Shown: in pieces, positions 37,919 to 47,452 of the stretch
Layout: every line of letters starts with the position of its first letter
How positions within the stretch are numbered: position 1 is the stretch's first letter
Assembly (NCBI GenBank): GCA_004552445.1
Contig: SFOJ01000007.1
Coordinates: 40,737 to 104,736, forward strand
Direction: 5' to 3'
DNA: 64,000 bases
Source: Mollicutes bacterium
GTDB lineage: Bacteria > Bacillota_I > Bacilli_A > RF39 > UBA660
Notes under the pieces: generated by a model
Seen by the model: only the letters and a program-made list of their open reading frames with translations
Database searches by the model: none
Told to the model about the DNA's origin: nothing
Program-made: the position numbers and the translations under genes

Positions 37919-38578
37919 ATGGAAAAAAAGAAAGAAAGAATAAGTGTTCCTAGTTATACATTATGTGAAGAGTTAGTTAATTCTATTTCTCATGGGATTG
38001 CTGCTGCTTTTAGTATTTGGGGACTTGTAATGCTTATTATTAAAGCAAGTAAAGTTGGAGCAATGGCAGTAACTACTGTTACTTTGTTTGGGACTACAAT
38101 GATACTTTTATATACAATATCTTGTATATATCATGCTTTAAGTCCTAGAATTACTGGTAAAAAAGTTATGAGAGTAATAGATCATTGCAATGTATTTTTG
38201 CTTGTATTTGGTACTATTATTCCTATAGCACTTGTTGGCATGAAAGGTATTTGTGGTTGGATATATTTTGGCATAGTTGGATTTATTACATTACTTGGAA
38301 TTATATTTTCTGCGATAGATGTAGAAAAAAATGAAAAAATAGAAGTGGTATGTCATTTAGTTAATGGATGGAGTGCTGTTTTATTTATAAAACCTTTAAT
38401 TGCTGGAGTTGGTGTAACTGGTCTTATTTTGATTATTTTAGGTGGTGTAATGTATTCTATTGGTGCACTATTATATGGACTTGGTTCTACTAAAAAATAT
38501 ATGCACTCAGTATTTCATTTCTTTTGCATATTTGGAACAATTTTTCATTATATAGCAATTTATTTATACGTATTATAA
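37919..38578 (+). CDS. Hemolysin III/PAQR family membrane protein
   Basis: A 219-residue protein with seven transmembrane helices. Conserved elements of the family are ELVNSISHGIAAAF (N-terminal E and SHG), TISCIYHAL with a histidine, and HSVFHFFCIFGTIFHYIAI near the C-terminus, giving the putative metal-binding histidines. The family is named for hemolysin III but is probably a membrane hydrolase or lipid-related enzyme. It shares an operon with the nitroreductase. Confidence 0.88.
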   Translation: MEKKKERISVPSYTLCEELVNSISHGIAAAFSIWGLVMLIIKASKVGAMAVTTVTLFGTTMILLYTISCIYHALSPRITGKKVMRVIDHCNVFLLVFGTIIPIALVGMKGICGWIYFGIVGFITLLGIIFSAIDVEKNEKIEVVCHLVNGWSAVLFIKPLIAGVGVTGLILIILGGVMYSIGALLYGLGSTKKYMHSVFHFFCIFGTIFHYIAIYLYVL

Positions 38579-38603
38579 AATAAAATTTAATTATGTTATC
38601 AAT

Positions 38604-38637
38604 AAAAGAAGCATATATAAATATATATACTTCTTTT
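38604..38637. terminator. Bidirectional terminator
   Basis: AAAAGAAG/CTTCTTTT (38604-38611 and 38630-38637) with an AT-rich internal stem, between the hemolysin III gene (+) and the acyltransferase gene (-). Confidence 0.75.
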
Positions 38638-38659
38638 ATATATTATAATATTATAATTT

Positions 38660-39733
38660 TTAATTTATTATAAATATGTTTTTGATTTTTGATTTGTTTT
38701 TATTATAAATCTTTACTGTTTCTATAGTTATAATTCCGAAAAATATATTTGCTAGTACACACAATAGTAACATTAAAGGGTATGATATTGTAAGACCCAA
38801 TTTTATTAATAATTCTTTCATTATATCTATTATCAACCACTGATATATATACATTGGTAAACTTAATTTTTCTAAATAATAGAATATTTTATTGTTAGAG
38901 AACTTTGTTAACAATAAATCTTTATTTGTTGAAATCACTATACATATACTAAATATAATAACTATTAATATATCAAATTTTTGATGAGCTTTTGGTATGT
39001 TTACCAGATAAAATACGCTTAAGTAGCCTAATAATTCTATTATTAATAAAATTACTTTTGAAAATTTAGTATATTTAATATTATTGAATTTTTCACTTAA
39101 CACGTATAAATACATCCCTAAGTTTATAAGCATAAATCCTCTTAATAAACCTTTTATTCCAAATGGTGTTGTAAGCCATGGTCCTACCAAATGATCATAT
39201 TTTATTACTAAATAATTTGTTATTAATATTGTTATAATGGGACTCATTATATAAACAAAATTCTTTTTATATTTTATTATGAAAGGAACTAAAATACTTT
39301 CGGTTATTATAAGGACCATTAAAAACCAATTAATTCCAAATATATCATATCCGATGTTACCTTTAAAGTAGTTTGGTATTGCAAATAATCTATAAAATGC
39401 TCTTGTATAATCAGTTAAAGTATAATGATATGCTATGAAACAAAAAGGACAAGCCACTAAAATTAGTATTAATATATATGGCAGAAATTTTAAAATTTTA
39501 TTTTTTAGAAATTCAAATGTTTCTTCGCCTAGATTTTTTGAATTTTCATAATAAATGTATTTTTTTGCAAAAAAATATCCTGATACTAAAAAGAAAAATT
39601 CTACGCCAATACTTCCTGCTTTAAAAATCCATGGTGATTCTGGATAAAGTTCTCCTACGTGTAATGCAGTTATTAGTAAACAAAACATAAATTTCCAAAA
39701 TGATATTTTTCCATAACGTTGTTCTTTTTCCAT
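38660..39733 (-). CDS. Acyltransferase 3 (OafA/Oat-type) membrane protein
   Basis: A 357-residue protein with about ten transmembrane helices. The N-terminus FWKFMFCLLITALHVGEL contains the conserved active-site histidine (LH). GSIGVEFFFLVSGYFFAKK is the second family signature. It is predicted to O-acetylate extracellular sugars or lipids. No SGNH domain is fused. It stands alone, with no glycan cluster nearby. Confidence 0.85.
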   Translation of the reverse strand: MEKEQRYGKISFWKFMFCLLITALHVGELYPESPWIFKAGSIGVEFFFLVSGYFFAKKYIYYENSKNLGEETFEFLKNKILKFLPYILILILVACPFCFIAYHYTLTDYTRAFYRLFAIPNYFKGNIGYDIFGINWFLMVLIITESILVPFIIKYKKNFVYIMSPIITILITNYLVIKYDHLVGPWLTTPFGIKGLLRGFMLINLGMYLYVLSEKFNNIKYTKFSKVILLIIELLGYLSVFYLVNIPKAHQKFDILIVIIFSICIVISTNKDLLLTKFSNNKIFYYLEKLSLPMYIYQWLIIDIMKELLIKLGLTISYPLMLLLCVLANIFFGIITIETVKIYNKNKSKIKNIFIIN

Positions 39734-39837
39734 ATAAACCTTCCTTATTTTCTTGCAATGTTTATTTCATTATAAAACAAATTTAATTAAAAATATATAT
39801 AAAATATTATTTATGATATAATATTTTTGGTGATAAC

Positions 39838-40326
39838 ATGAAAAAAGAAGTAAAAACTAATGTTATGAGAATATTAGATCAAAAGCATATAGAATATACT
39901 GTACATGACTATAGTGATACAGATATGATTAGTGGTCTAGATGTTGCGAATGTATTAAATCAAGATCCTAAAGTAGTCTTTAAAACACTAGTTACTATTG
40001 GAAAAAGTAATAATTATTACGTTTTTTTAGTTCCTGTATCTAATAATTTAGATTTAAAAAAGGCAGCTAAAAGTGTTAATGAAAAATCTATTGAAATGAT
40101 TAAATCTAAAGATTTACTTGGATTAACTGGATATATACATGGTGGATGTTCTCCTGTTGGAATGAAAAAATTTTTCAAAACAACTATAGATATAAGTGCT
40201 AAAAATAATGATAAAATATATTTTAGTGCTGGTAAAATTGGTTATCAAGTAGAGACAACATTAGAAGAACTTTCAAAAGTAATAAAGTATAATTTGGATG
40301 ACATAAGTGAGGATAAGCATGTTTAA
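39838..40326 (+). CDS. ybaK: Cys-tRNA(Pro)/Cys-tRNA(Cys) deacylase YbaK/EbsC
   Basis: A trans-editing factor that hydrolyses mischarged Cys-tRNA(Pro). The 162-residue protein has VFKTLVTIGKSNNYYVFLVP (catalytic Lys region), KAAKSVNEKSIEM and LTGYIHGGCSPVGMKK. GGTGA precedes the ATG. It overlaps the next gene by 8 nt. Confidence 0.9.
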   Translation: MKKEVKTNVMRILDQKHIEYTVHDYSDTDMISGLDVANVLNQDPKVVFKTLVTIGKSNNYYVFLVPVSNNLDLKKAAKSVNEKSIEMIKSKDLLGLTGYIHGGCSPVGMKKFFKTTIDISAKNNDKIYFSAGKIGYQVETTLEELSKVIKYNLDDISEDKHV

Positions 40327-40708
40327 AATTAGTAAATTTTTAGATTCTGAAAAAGAAAATATAGAAATATTTCCAATTGAACTTGAAATAAATAATAAAA
40401 AAGTTAATTCTCTTCTTATAGAAGTAAATGGTTCAATTAATGATGATGAGTATACTTTTAGATTTATATTTAATGATATTAAAAAAATATTTAAAATTAG
40501 AGTTAACGAGGAAGTTTGTCTTGATGATGATTATTTACTTTTAGGAGAAACTATGTTTACATATAATGGTGTAACTGATTTAGACACTATGTGCGATATA
40601 GATGTTTTTAGGATAGATGATGATAATTTTGAATTTAATATCAATTTTAATGCAAGTGAATATAGTGGAATAATCTCTTTTGATTATAATTTAAAGAAGT
40701 ATCTATGA
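40319..40708 (+). CDS. Protein of unknown function
   Basis: A 129-residue strongly acidic protein (many Asp, Glu and Asn) rich in predicted beta strands, with no recognised motif. GTGAGG precedes ATG 40319. The coupling to ybaK by overlap supports it as a real gene. The AT-rich control region of the ABC transporter operon follows. Confidence 0.45.
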   Translation: MFKISKFLDSEKENIEIFPIELEINNKKVNSLLIEVNGSINDDEYTFRFIFNDIKKIFKIRVNEEVCLDDDYLLLGETMFTYNGVTDLDTMCDIDVFRIDDDNFEFNINFNASEYSGIISFDYNLKKYL

Positions 40709-40720
40709 TATTTCTTTTTT

Positions 40721-40752
40721 GTCACTTTAAAGTCACTTTACTTTCATAAAAT
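40721..40752 (+). promoter_or_regulatory. Direct-repeat response-regulator box and promoter of the ABC transporter operon
   Basis: GTCACTTTAAA is followed by GTCACTTTACT (GTCA at 40721 and 40732, 11 bp apart) and a weaker third copy, TTCA at 40743. TAAAAT (40747-40752) follows as a -10 with no good -35, so the box overlaps where the -35 would be. This arrangement is typical of PhoB/OmpR-type activation. The regulator gene at 44.1 kb is the obvious candidate. Confidence 0.55.
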
Positions 40753-40779
40753 GTAGGTGTATTTGAAAGGAAGGTATTT

Positions 40780-41451
40780 ATGGAAATATTAAAAGTTGAG
40801 AATTTGACCAAAATATATGGAAAAGATAAAACACAAGTTGTTGCGCTTGATCATGTATCTTTTTCTGTAGAAAAAGGGGAATTTGTTGCGATAGTTGGTG
40901 CTTCTGGTAGTGGTAAAAGTACACTTTTACATTTAATGGGAGGAGTAGATACTCCAACTAGTGGTAAAGTATATGTAGATGGCAAAGATATATATAGTTT
41001 AAGTAGTGATAATTTAGCTATTTTTAGAAGAAGAGAGGTTGGACTTATATATCAGTTTTATAACTTAATACCTATTTTAAATGTTGAAGAAAATATATTA
41101 TTGCCTCTTGAACTTGATAATAGAAAAGTAGATAAATTTGAATTAAATGAGTTATTAAAAATACTTGGTCTTCAAAGTAGACGTAAACATTTACCTAATG
41201 AGCTTTCTGGTGGGCAACAGCAAAAAACTTCTATAGGTCGTGCATTAATTACTAAACCTGCGATTGTACTTGCTGATGAGCCAACCGGAAACTTAGATTC
41301 TAAATCTAGTGAAGAAGTAGTAGAATTACTTAAAAAAATGAATAAAGAATATAAGCAAACTATAATAATGATTACGCATAATTTAGATATAGCAGCTGTA
41401 GCTGATAGAATTATTACTATAGAAGATGGAAAAATAGTTAAGGAGAAATAA
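40780..41451 (+). CDS. ABC transporter ATP-binding protein (MacB/BceA type)
   Basis: A 223-residue ATPase with Walker A GASGSGKSTLLHLMGG, Q-loop YQFYNLIPILNVEEN, signature LSGGQQQKTSIGRAL and Walker B IVLADEPTGNLDSKS. The LADEPTGNLD form is typical of FtsX-permease partners. It pairs with the next gene, and a response regulator and kinase follow. This is the layout of peptide-antibiotic sensing and resistance modules (BceAB-RS-like). GGAAGG precedes the ATG. Confidence 0.92.
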   Translation: MEILKVENLTKIYGKDKTQVVALDHVSFSVEKGEFVAIVGASGSGKSTLLHLMGGVDTPTSGKVYVDGKDIYSLSSDNLAIFRRREVGLIYQFYNLIPILNVEENILLPLELDNRKVDKFELNELLKILGLQSRRKHLPNELSGGQQQKTSIGRALITKPAIVLADEPTGNLDSKSSEEVVELLKKMNKEYKQTIIMITHNLDIAAVADRIITIEDGKIVKEK

Positions 41452-41453
41452 TT

Positions 41454-44072
41454 ATGAGTATCCTTAATAAACTTACGATTAAAAATTTAATGCTTAATAA
41501 AAAAAGAACTATAGTAACTATTATCGGCATTATTTTGTCAGTAGCACTTATATGCGCTCTTAGTAGCATGGTTGCTAGTTTTAAAGAGAGTATAATTATT
41601 TTTGAAAAACAAGAACTTGGTGATTTTCATTATGCTTATTATGGAGTTGATGGAAATGAGATAAAATCTTTTAGTAATAATAGAAATATAGATAGTTATT
41701 ATCTTACTAAAGAGATTGGATATAGTTATTTAAAAGATAGTAAAAATCCTGATAAAGTATATGCATATATTACTGCTTTGGATGCTTCTGCACTTAAAAA
41801 TTTATCAATAAGTTTAATAGATGGAAGATATCCTAATAATGAAAATGAGATAGTGATACCAAGACATCTAAAAACGAATGGTGGTATTGACTTAAAAATT
41901 GGAGATGCTATTACTCTTGATATCGGTAAAAGATATTCCGATGGCTATTCTTTAGTTCAAAATAATCCGTATATTTGTGATGAAGAAGAGTTGAAAGTAG
42001 AACAAACTCATACATATAAAATTGTTGGTATTATTGAAAGACCTGGTAAAATGCTTGAGCCTTATAGTGCTCCGGGATATACGTTTATAACAAAACTTGA
42101 TACCAAAGGTTATAATGGAAAATATAATGTATATACTAGATATACTGATGCTGCGGTTAAAGATAGATTTAATGTTACTGCTGATATTCTTGGCGTTGAT
42201 AGTAAGATGTATCAAAGATATGAAATTGGTGACTTGGGTGAAAATAATGAAGTAATGGACGAAGTTAATAAAAGCAAGTATGAGGTTGTTTGTAACTACT
42301 ATTTAATAACTTTAGAAACACTTTCTTTTGATAATTCAACTATGAATATGTTATATAGTATATCTGCTGTAATAATTATAATTATTATGGTTACATCTAT
42401 TTATTGTATTAAAAATAGTTTTGATATATCTATTACTGAAAAAACTAAACAATATGCAATGTTTAGAAGTATTGGTGCTACAAAAAAGCAAATAAAGAAG
42501 AATGTTTTATATGAAGCTTTTATTCTTGGATGTATTGGTGTTCCTCTTGGAATAATAAGTGGTATATTTGCTTCTTATATTTTAATTAAAATATGTAATT
42601 ATTTTGTAAGCGATATGTTATTTGGACATGGATTTGTATATAATACATCATTTTTGGCAATTATTTTATCAGTTATACTTAGTGTTATTACAATATATCT
42701 TTCTGCACTTAGAGGTGCTCGTAGAGCCTCTAAATTAAGCCCTATTAGTGCTATTAGAAGAAACGAAGATATTAAAATAAAGTCTAAGAAGATTAAATCA
42801 CCTAAATTAATAAATACTTTATTTGGAATAGGTGGTGTTATATCATATAAAAATATTAAAAGAAATAGAAAAAAATATAGAACTACTGTTATATCTATAA
42901 TAGTATGTGTATCAGTATTTATTGCCCTTACATATTTTATGAATCTTGGGTTTAAAGAAATCGATAAAGAAATTGGTGAACAAAACTATAATATTTCTAT
43001 AAATCTTAGAAAACCAGAAATAGTTGAAAAAGAATTTAGAAATTTTTTAAATCTTGATTATATGGAAAGAATTAGTATACAAAGAAGTGCTAATATGTTT
43101 TTATCGAGTGACTACTATGATTCAAAGTTAAAAAAGATGTTTAAAGAGAATTCGTTAGATTTAGAAAGTGATACAAATGTTATGATTTTAGCTATTGGAA
43201 AAAATGAATATAATAGATATTTAAGTACTCTTGGACTTAATATTGAATCTATGAAGGATAAAGGTATTTTAATTAATAATACATTTTATGATGTTAAAGC
43301 TGATAAAACTTATAAACAAATTGAATATGATGTTTTAAAAAGTAGAAAAGGCGACTTTGTTACTGGAAAAGTATTTAATTTTAAAACTGGCGATGATGAA
43401 AGTAAAACTATAAATATAGGATATGTCACTTATCAAAGACCTCTTGGACTTGAAAATGAATATAATGGAGCATATATAATAGTGAGTGATGAATACTTTG
43501 ATAATTACTTTAAAAATAATGCTTATTTAAGTTATACAATATATATTCATTCAAGCAATCCTGATAAACTACAAGAAAATATTGAAAATATATTTAGTAG
43601 TTATGATGGTATTAATATATATAATTTAGATAAAGAAATGAAGAGTGTTAAAGGTTTATATACTTTAGTTGCAATATTCTTATATGGTTTTATTACTGTT
43701 ATAGCACTTATTGGTGTTACTAATATATTTAATACTATAACAACCAATATAACTCTTAGAAGTGGTGAATTTGCTATATTAAAGAGTATTGGGATGACAA
43801 GAAAAGAGTTTAATAGACTTGTTAATTTAGAAAGTGTATTTTATAGTATTAAATCATTATTAATAGGTATACCTCTTGGAATATTACTTTCATACTTAAT
43901 ATATACTGCTTTTAATCAAGGCAATACAACATTTACTTTTGAAATACCATGGGAAGGTATAATTATAAGTATACTTGCTGTATTTGTACTAGTATTTATT
44001 ATAATGAATTATTCTTTAAAGAAAGTTAATAAACAAAATATAATAGAAAGTATACGTAATGAGAACATTTAA
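41454..44072 (+). CDS. FtsX-like ABC transporter permease
   Basis: An 872-residue permease. TM1 lies near the N-terminus (about 20-38), followed by a large extracellular domain and an FtsX block of three helices around 290-410. A new cytoplasmic segment, TM, a second extracellular domain (about 500-740) and a C-terminal FtsX block (about 745-860) follow. Two FtsX domains and 8 helices are larger than BceB (~650) and more like the long macrolide/peptide exporters. It starts 2 nt after the ATPase gene. Confidence 0.85.
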   Translation: MSILNKLTIKNLMLNKKRTIVTIIGIILSVALICALSSMVASFKESIIIFEKQELGDFHYAYYGVDGNEIKSFSNNRNIDSYYLTKEIGYSYLKDSKNPDKVYAYITALDASALKNLSISLIDGRYPNNENEIVIPRHLKTNGGIDLKIGDAITLDIGKRYSDGYSLVQNNPYICDEEELKVEQTHTYKIVGIIERPGKMLEPYSAPGYTFITKLDTKGYNGKYNVYTRYTDAAVKDRFNVTADILGVDSKMYQRYEIGDLGENNEVMDEVNKSKYEVVCNYYLITLETLSFDNSTMNMLYSISAVIIIIIMVTSIYCIKNSFDISITEKTKQYAMFRSIGATKKQIKKNVLYEAFILGCIGVPLGIISGIFASYILIKICNYFVSDMLFGHGFVYNTSFLAIILSVILSVITIYLSALRGARRASKLSPISAIRRNEDIKIKSKKIKSPKLINTLFGIGGVISYKNIKRNRKKYRTTVISIIVCVSVFIALTYFMNLGFKEIDKEIGEQNYNISINLRKPEIVEKEFRNFLNLDYMERISIQRSANMFLSSDYYDSKLKKMFKENSLDLESDTNVMILAIGKNEYNRYLSTLGLNIESMKDKGILINNTFYDVKADKTYKQIEYDVLKSRKGDFVTGKVFNFKTGDDESKTINIGYVTYQRPLGLENEYNGAYIIVSDEYFDNYFKNNAYLSYTIYIHSSNPDKLQENIENIFSSYDGINIYNLDKEMKSVKGLYTLVAIFLYGFITVIALIGVTNIFNTITTNITLRSGEFAILKSIGMTRKEFNRLVNLESVFYSIKSLLIGIPLGILLSYLIYTAFNQGNTTFTFEIPWEGIIISILAVFVLVFIIMNYSLKKVNKQNIIESIRNENI

Positions 44073-44091
44073 AAGGACTTAATGTCCTTTT
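44071..44091 (+). terminator. Weak terminator between permease and regulator
   Basis: AAAAGGAC/GTCCTTTT with a TTAAT loop starts in the permease stop codon, followed by TTATGTTATAATG, which includes a new -10. It likely sets regulator levels apart from transporter levels. Confidence 0.7.
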
Positions 44092-44120
44092 TATGTTATA
44101 ATGTTATAGGAAGGATTTAT

Positions 44121-44762
44121 ATGAAAATATTACTTGTTGAAGACAATTTAAATATAAGAGAAAGTTTAGAATATTCATTTAAAGTTAAAAATATTAATTT
44201 AATTAGTAAATCTAATATTAAAGATACATTATTTTTTTTGGAAGATAATAAAGTCGATCTAATAATATTAGATGTAACTTTACCTGATGGTAATGGTTTT
44301 GATTTATATAAGAATTATATTAAAAATATGGAAATTCCTGTTATCTTTTTAACTGCTAGAGATAGCGAAGAAGATATAGTTAATGCTTTAGATATGGGAG
44401 CTAGCGATTATTTAACTAAACCATTTAGAACAGGTGAGCTTATTGCAAGAATTAATAAAATATTAAATAAGAAAACTATTAGTGTTAAAAATATTACTTA
44501 TGATTTGAATAAAATGTCTGTTTATAAAGATAATAAAATTATAAATTTAACCACTCTTGAACTTAAAATATTAGGACTTTTATTTACTAATATAAATAAA
44601 GTAGTTACTCGTGATAAGATAATTGATAGTATTTGGGAATGGACAGGAAATGATGTTAATGATAATACTGTTACTGTTTATATGAAAAGAATACGTGAAA
44701 AACTTGATAGTGATATAATTATTACATTAAAAGGAATGGGATATAGAATAGATGAAAAATAA
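44121..44762 (+). CDS. OmpR-family response regulator
   Basis: A 213-residue regulator. The receiver has acidic VEDN at the N-terminus, phospho-acceptor D51 in LIILDVTLPDGNGFD, T in FLTARDSEED and K in DYLTKPF. The C-terminal winged helix (about 120-213) ends DNTVTVYMKRIREKL and TLKGMGYRI. AGGAAGG precedes ATG 44121. Proteins of this family bind 11-bp direct repeats, matching the boxes at 40.72 and 28.6 kb. It overlaps the kinase by 11 nt. Confidence 0.93.
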   Translation: MKILLVEDNLNIRESLEYSFKVKNINLISKSNIKDTLFFLEDNKVDLIILDVTLPDGNGFDLYKNYIKNMEIPVIFLTARDSEEDIVNALDMGASDYLTKPFRTGELIARINKILNKKTISVKNITYDLNKMSVYKDNKIINLTTLELKILGLLFTNINKVVTRDKIIDSIWEWTGNDVNDNTVTVYMKRIREKLDSDIIITLKGMGYRIDEK

Positions 44763-45957
44763 AATAAATAAGAAAACTTTGCTTTTTATAATAATAACTA
44801 CTTTTATATCAGTTAGTTTTTTTGCATTTATTTTAAAATATCAATATAAAAATTATACTAAGAATTATAATGAAAGTATTAATTCTATTATTTATGAAGT
44901 TACTCTTAAATATCCGAATGTTAGTAAAGATGATTTAATTGATATAATAAATAATAATAAAAAAAGTGTTGATGTTCTTAGTAAATATGGAATTAATGAT
45001 GAAAATAGTTCTATTATTTTGAATGATAAATTATTTAAGAAGTATTTTTTTATAGATTTATTGATTTTAGTTGTTGTTATTTTAATAATTTATTTATTCT
45101 TTATTATTAATAAGTCTAAAAGAAATAAAAAGATTAATAAGATAATAGAATTAATATCTAGTATCAATAGAAGAAATTTTGATATAGATATTGAAGAATA
45201 TACGGAAGATGAATTATCTGGTTTAAAACAAGAAATATATAAAACATCTTTAATGCTTAGGAGTGAAGCTGATAATCAATTAAAAGATAAACTTAATCTT
45301 AAAGATTCACTTAGTGATATAAGTCATCAGTTAAAGACGCCTCTTACAAGTATTACTATTATGATAGATAATATTCTTGATAATGATGATATAGATACTA
45401 AAACTAGGCGAAAATTTTTAATAAATATAAAAAGAGAAATAATTAATATTAATTTTTTAGTACAAAACCTTCTTAAACTTTCTAAATTTGATGCGAATGT
45501 GATAAAATTTAATAAAGAAGATGTACTTATTAAAAATATTGTAGATGAAGCTATTAAAAAAGTAAGTGCATTAAGTGAGTTAAAGGGTATTAGTATAAAA
45601 GTATCCGGAGACAAAAACGCTACTATAAATTGTGACTTTATGTGGGAGGTAGAAGCAATTTCTAACATAATTAAGAATTCTATTGAACATATTGGTAATG
45701 ATGGTTTTGTTGAAATAAATTATACTAAAAATAAAGCATATTCAAGAATATTAATTAGAGATAATGGTGTAGGTATAGATTCAGAAGATTTACCACATAT
45801 TTTTGATAGATTTTATAAAGGAAAAAATACTAATCGTGATAGTGTTGGAATTGGTCTTGCTTTATCAAAATCAATAATAGAAAAAGATAATGGAAGTATT
45901 AGTGTTAAAAGTACTCCTAATATTGGGACTATATTTACAATAAAATTTTTTGGGTGA
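44752..45957 (+). CDS. Sensor histidine kinase
   Basis: A 401-residue membrane kinase. TM1 (about 7-27) and TM2 (about 101-122) flank a ~75-residue external loop. A HAMP-like linker is followed by the H-box SDISHQLKTPLTS (H192), the N-box ISNIIKNSIEHI, DNGVGID, F-box DRFYKG and G-box SVGIGLALSKSII. The extracellular part is larger than in minimal BceS-type sensors, so it may sense ligand itself. Partner of the regulator upstream. Confidence 0.93.
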   Translation: MKNKINKKTLLFIIITTFISVSFFAFILKYQYKNYTKNYNESINSIIYEVTLKYPNVSKDDLIDIINNNKKSVDVLSKYGINDENSSIILNDKLFKKYFFIDLLILVVVILIIYLFFIINKSKRNKKINKIIELISSINRRNFDIDIEEYTEDELSGLKQEIYKTSLMLRSEADNQLKDKLNLKDSLSDISHQLKTPLTSITIMIDNILDNDDIDTKTRRKFLINIKREIININFLVQNLLKLSKFDANVIKFNKEDVLIKNIVDEAIKKVSALSELKGISIKVSGDKNATINCDFMWEVEAISNIIKNSIEHIGNDGFVEINYTKNKAYSRILIRDNGVGIDSEDLPHIFDRFYKGKNTNRDSVGIGLALSKSIIEKDNGSISVKSTPNIGTIFTIKFFG

Positions 45958-45964
45958 GGATTAT

Positions 45965-46825
45965 ATGAATAGATTTAAAAGTACAAAATTAGCAAGTATA
46001 TTTGGTATATCTGGTAATATACTTCTAATGATAATAAAAGGAATTGTTGCATTATTAACTGGTAGTCAAGCTATGACAGCTGATGCATTTAATAGTGCTG
46101 GTGATATATTTTCATCATTAATGACTTATATTGGTAATAAAATATCAAGTAAACCATCAGATGAAGATCATAATCTTGGTCATGGTAAAGCAGAATACAT
46201 ATATTCAATGCTTATTAGTATATCAATGATACTTATGGCAATGCTTGTACTTAAAGATTCATTTATATCACTTGTTAAAGGAAAAACTTATGATTTTTCT
46301 GTGTGGTTAATAGTTGTATGCTTAACAACGATAATAGTTAAATTACTATTATTTATATATACTAATAAATTATATAAGAAATATAATAATTTACTTGTTA
46401 AAGCTAATTCTAAAGATCATTTTAATGATATGATTATTACTAGTGTTAATTTGATATCATGCTTGTTATCACTTAAGGGTATTTATTTTTTAGATGGTGT
46501 TGTTGGTATAATAATATCATTATGGATAATGTATACTTCTATAAAATTATTTATTGAAAGTTATAATGTTCTTATGGATAAATCAATATCAATTGAAACT
46601 AAAAATGAAGTATATGAAATAATAGATAGACATAAAGAAGTTAAAAAAGTTATTCATTTTAATTCAACTCCGGTTGGATATAAATATCAAATAAGTTTTA
46701 CTATATATGTGGATGGCAATATGAGTACTTTTGATAGTCATGATATTGCGAATAAGTTGGAAAAAGAAATAATAAAAGAAATTGAAGAAATATATTTAGT
46801 TATCATACATGTTAATCCAATTTAG
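45965..46825 (+). CDS. Cation diffusion facilitator, manganese/iron-type
   Basis: A 286-residue CDF exporter with six helices and a C-terminal cytoplasmic domain. The metal site on TM2 reads TADAFNSAGD (D..N..D) and on TM5 SKDHFNDM (D...D), rather than the HxxxD of zinc exporters. The Asp-rich site is associated with manganese or iron. It begins 8 nt after the kinase gene and is followed 11 nt later by the manganese exporter MntP, which supports Mn efflux. Confidence 0.85.
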   Translation: MNRFKSTKLASIFGISGNILLMIIKGIVALLTGSQAMTADAFNSAGDIFSSLMTYIGNKISSKPSDEDHNLGHGKAEYIYSMLISISMILMAMLVLKDSFISLVKGKTYDFSVWLIVVCLTTIIVKLLLFIYTNKLYKKYNNLLVKANSKDHFNDMIITSVNLISCLLSLKGIYFLDGVVGIIISLWIMYTSIKLFIESYNVLMDKSISIETKNEVYEIIDRHKEVKKVIHFNSTPVGYKYQISFTIYVDGNMSTFDSHDIANKLEKEIIKEIEEIYLVIIHVNPI

Positions 46826-46836
46826 GGGGGAAAATT

Positions 46837-47400
46837 ATGAGTTTTTTAGAAATACTATTAATTAGTGTATCACTTGCGGCTGATGCATTTGCGGTTAGTA
46901 TATGTAAAGGACTTTCATTAAAGAAGATAAATATTAAAGATGCTGTTAAGGTTGGTATATGGTTTGGTTTATTTCAAGCTTTAATGCCTACTATTGGTTT
47001 CTTTTTAGGAGAAACCTTTGAACACATCATTATATGTATTGATCACTGGGTTGCATTTATTTTACTTGCTACTATTGGAGGAAAGATGGTATTTGAATCA
47101 TTTTCTCATGAAGAAAAGGTTGACTCTGATTTGAGTTTTAAAACAATGCTTATATTATCTATTGCTACTAGTATTGATGCTTTAGTAGTAGGTATTGCTT
47201 ATGTTTGTGCATATGGTAGTAAGAATGCTATTATTACTTTTCCAATAATTGGAATTATTACATTTGTATTATCTTTTGTTGGTGTTTATGTTGGTAATAA
47301 ATTTGGCAGTAAATATAAAAACATAGCTGAATTTACTGGTGGATTAATTTTAGTTTTACTTGGTGTTGAAATTTTACTCGAACATTTAGGATTTTTATAA
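46837..47400 (+). CDS. mntP: Manganese efflux protein MntP
   Basis: A 187-residue protein of six helices in two homologous halves. The signatures SLAADAFAVSICKGLSL and SIATSIDALVVGIAY carry the paired Asp residues for Mn(II). GGGGGG precedes the ATG. No yybP-ykoY riboswitch is seen in the 11-nt gap, so control probably comes from the upstream operon. Confidence 0.92.
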   Translation: MSFLEILLISVSLAADAFAVSICKGLSLKKINIKDAVKVGIWFGLFQALMPTIGFFLGETFEHIIICIDHWVAFILLATIGGKMVFESFSHEEKVDSDLSFKTMLILSIATSIDALVVGIAYVCAYGSKNAIITFPIIGIITFVLSFVGVYVGNKFGSKYKNIAEFTGGLILVLLGVEILLEHLGFL

Positions 47401-47452
47401 AATATACTTAAAAACATATAAAATATAGTATAATAAAATTGAGGTGAAATAT

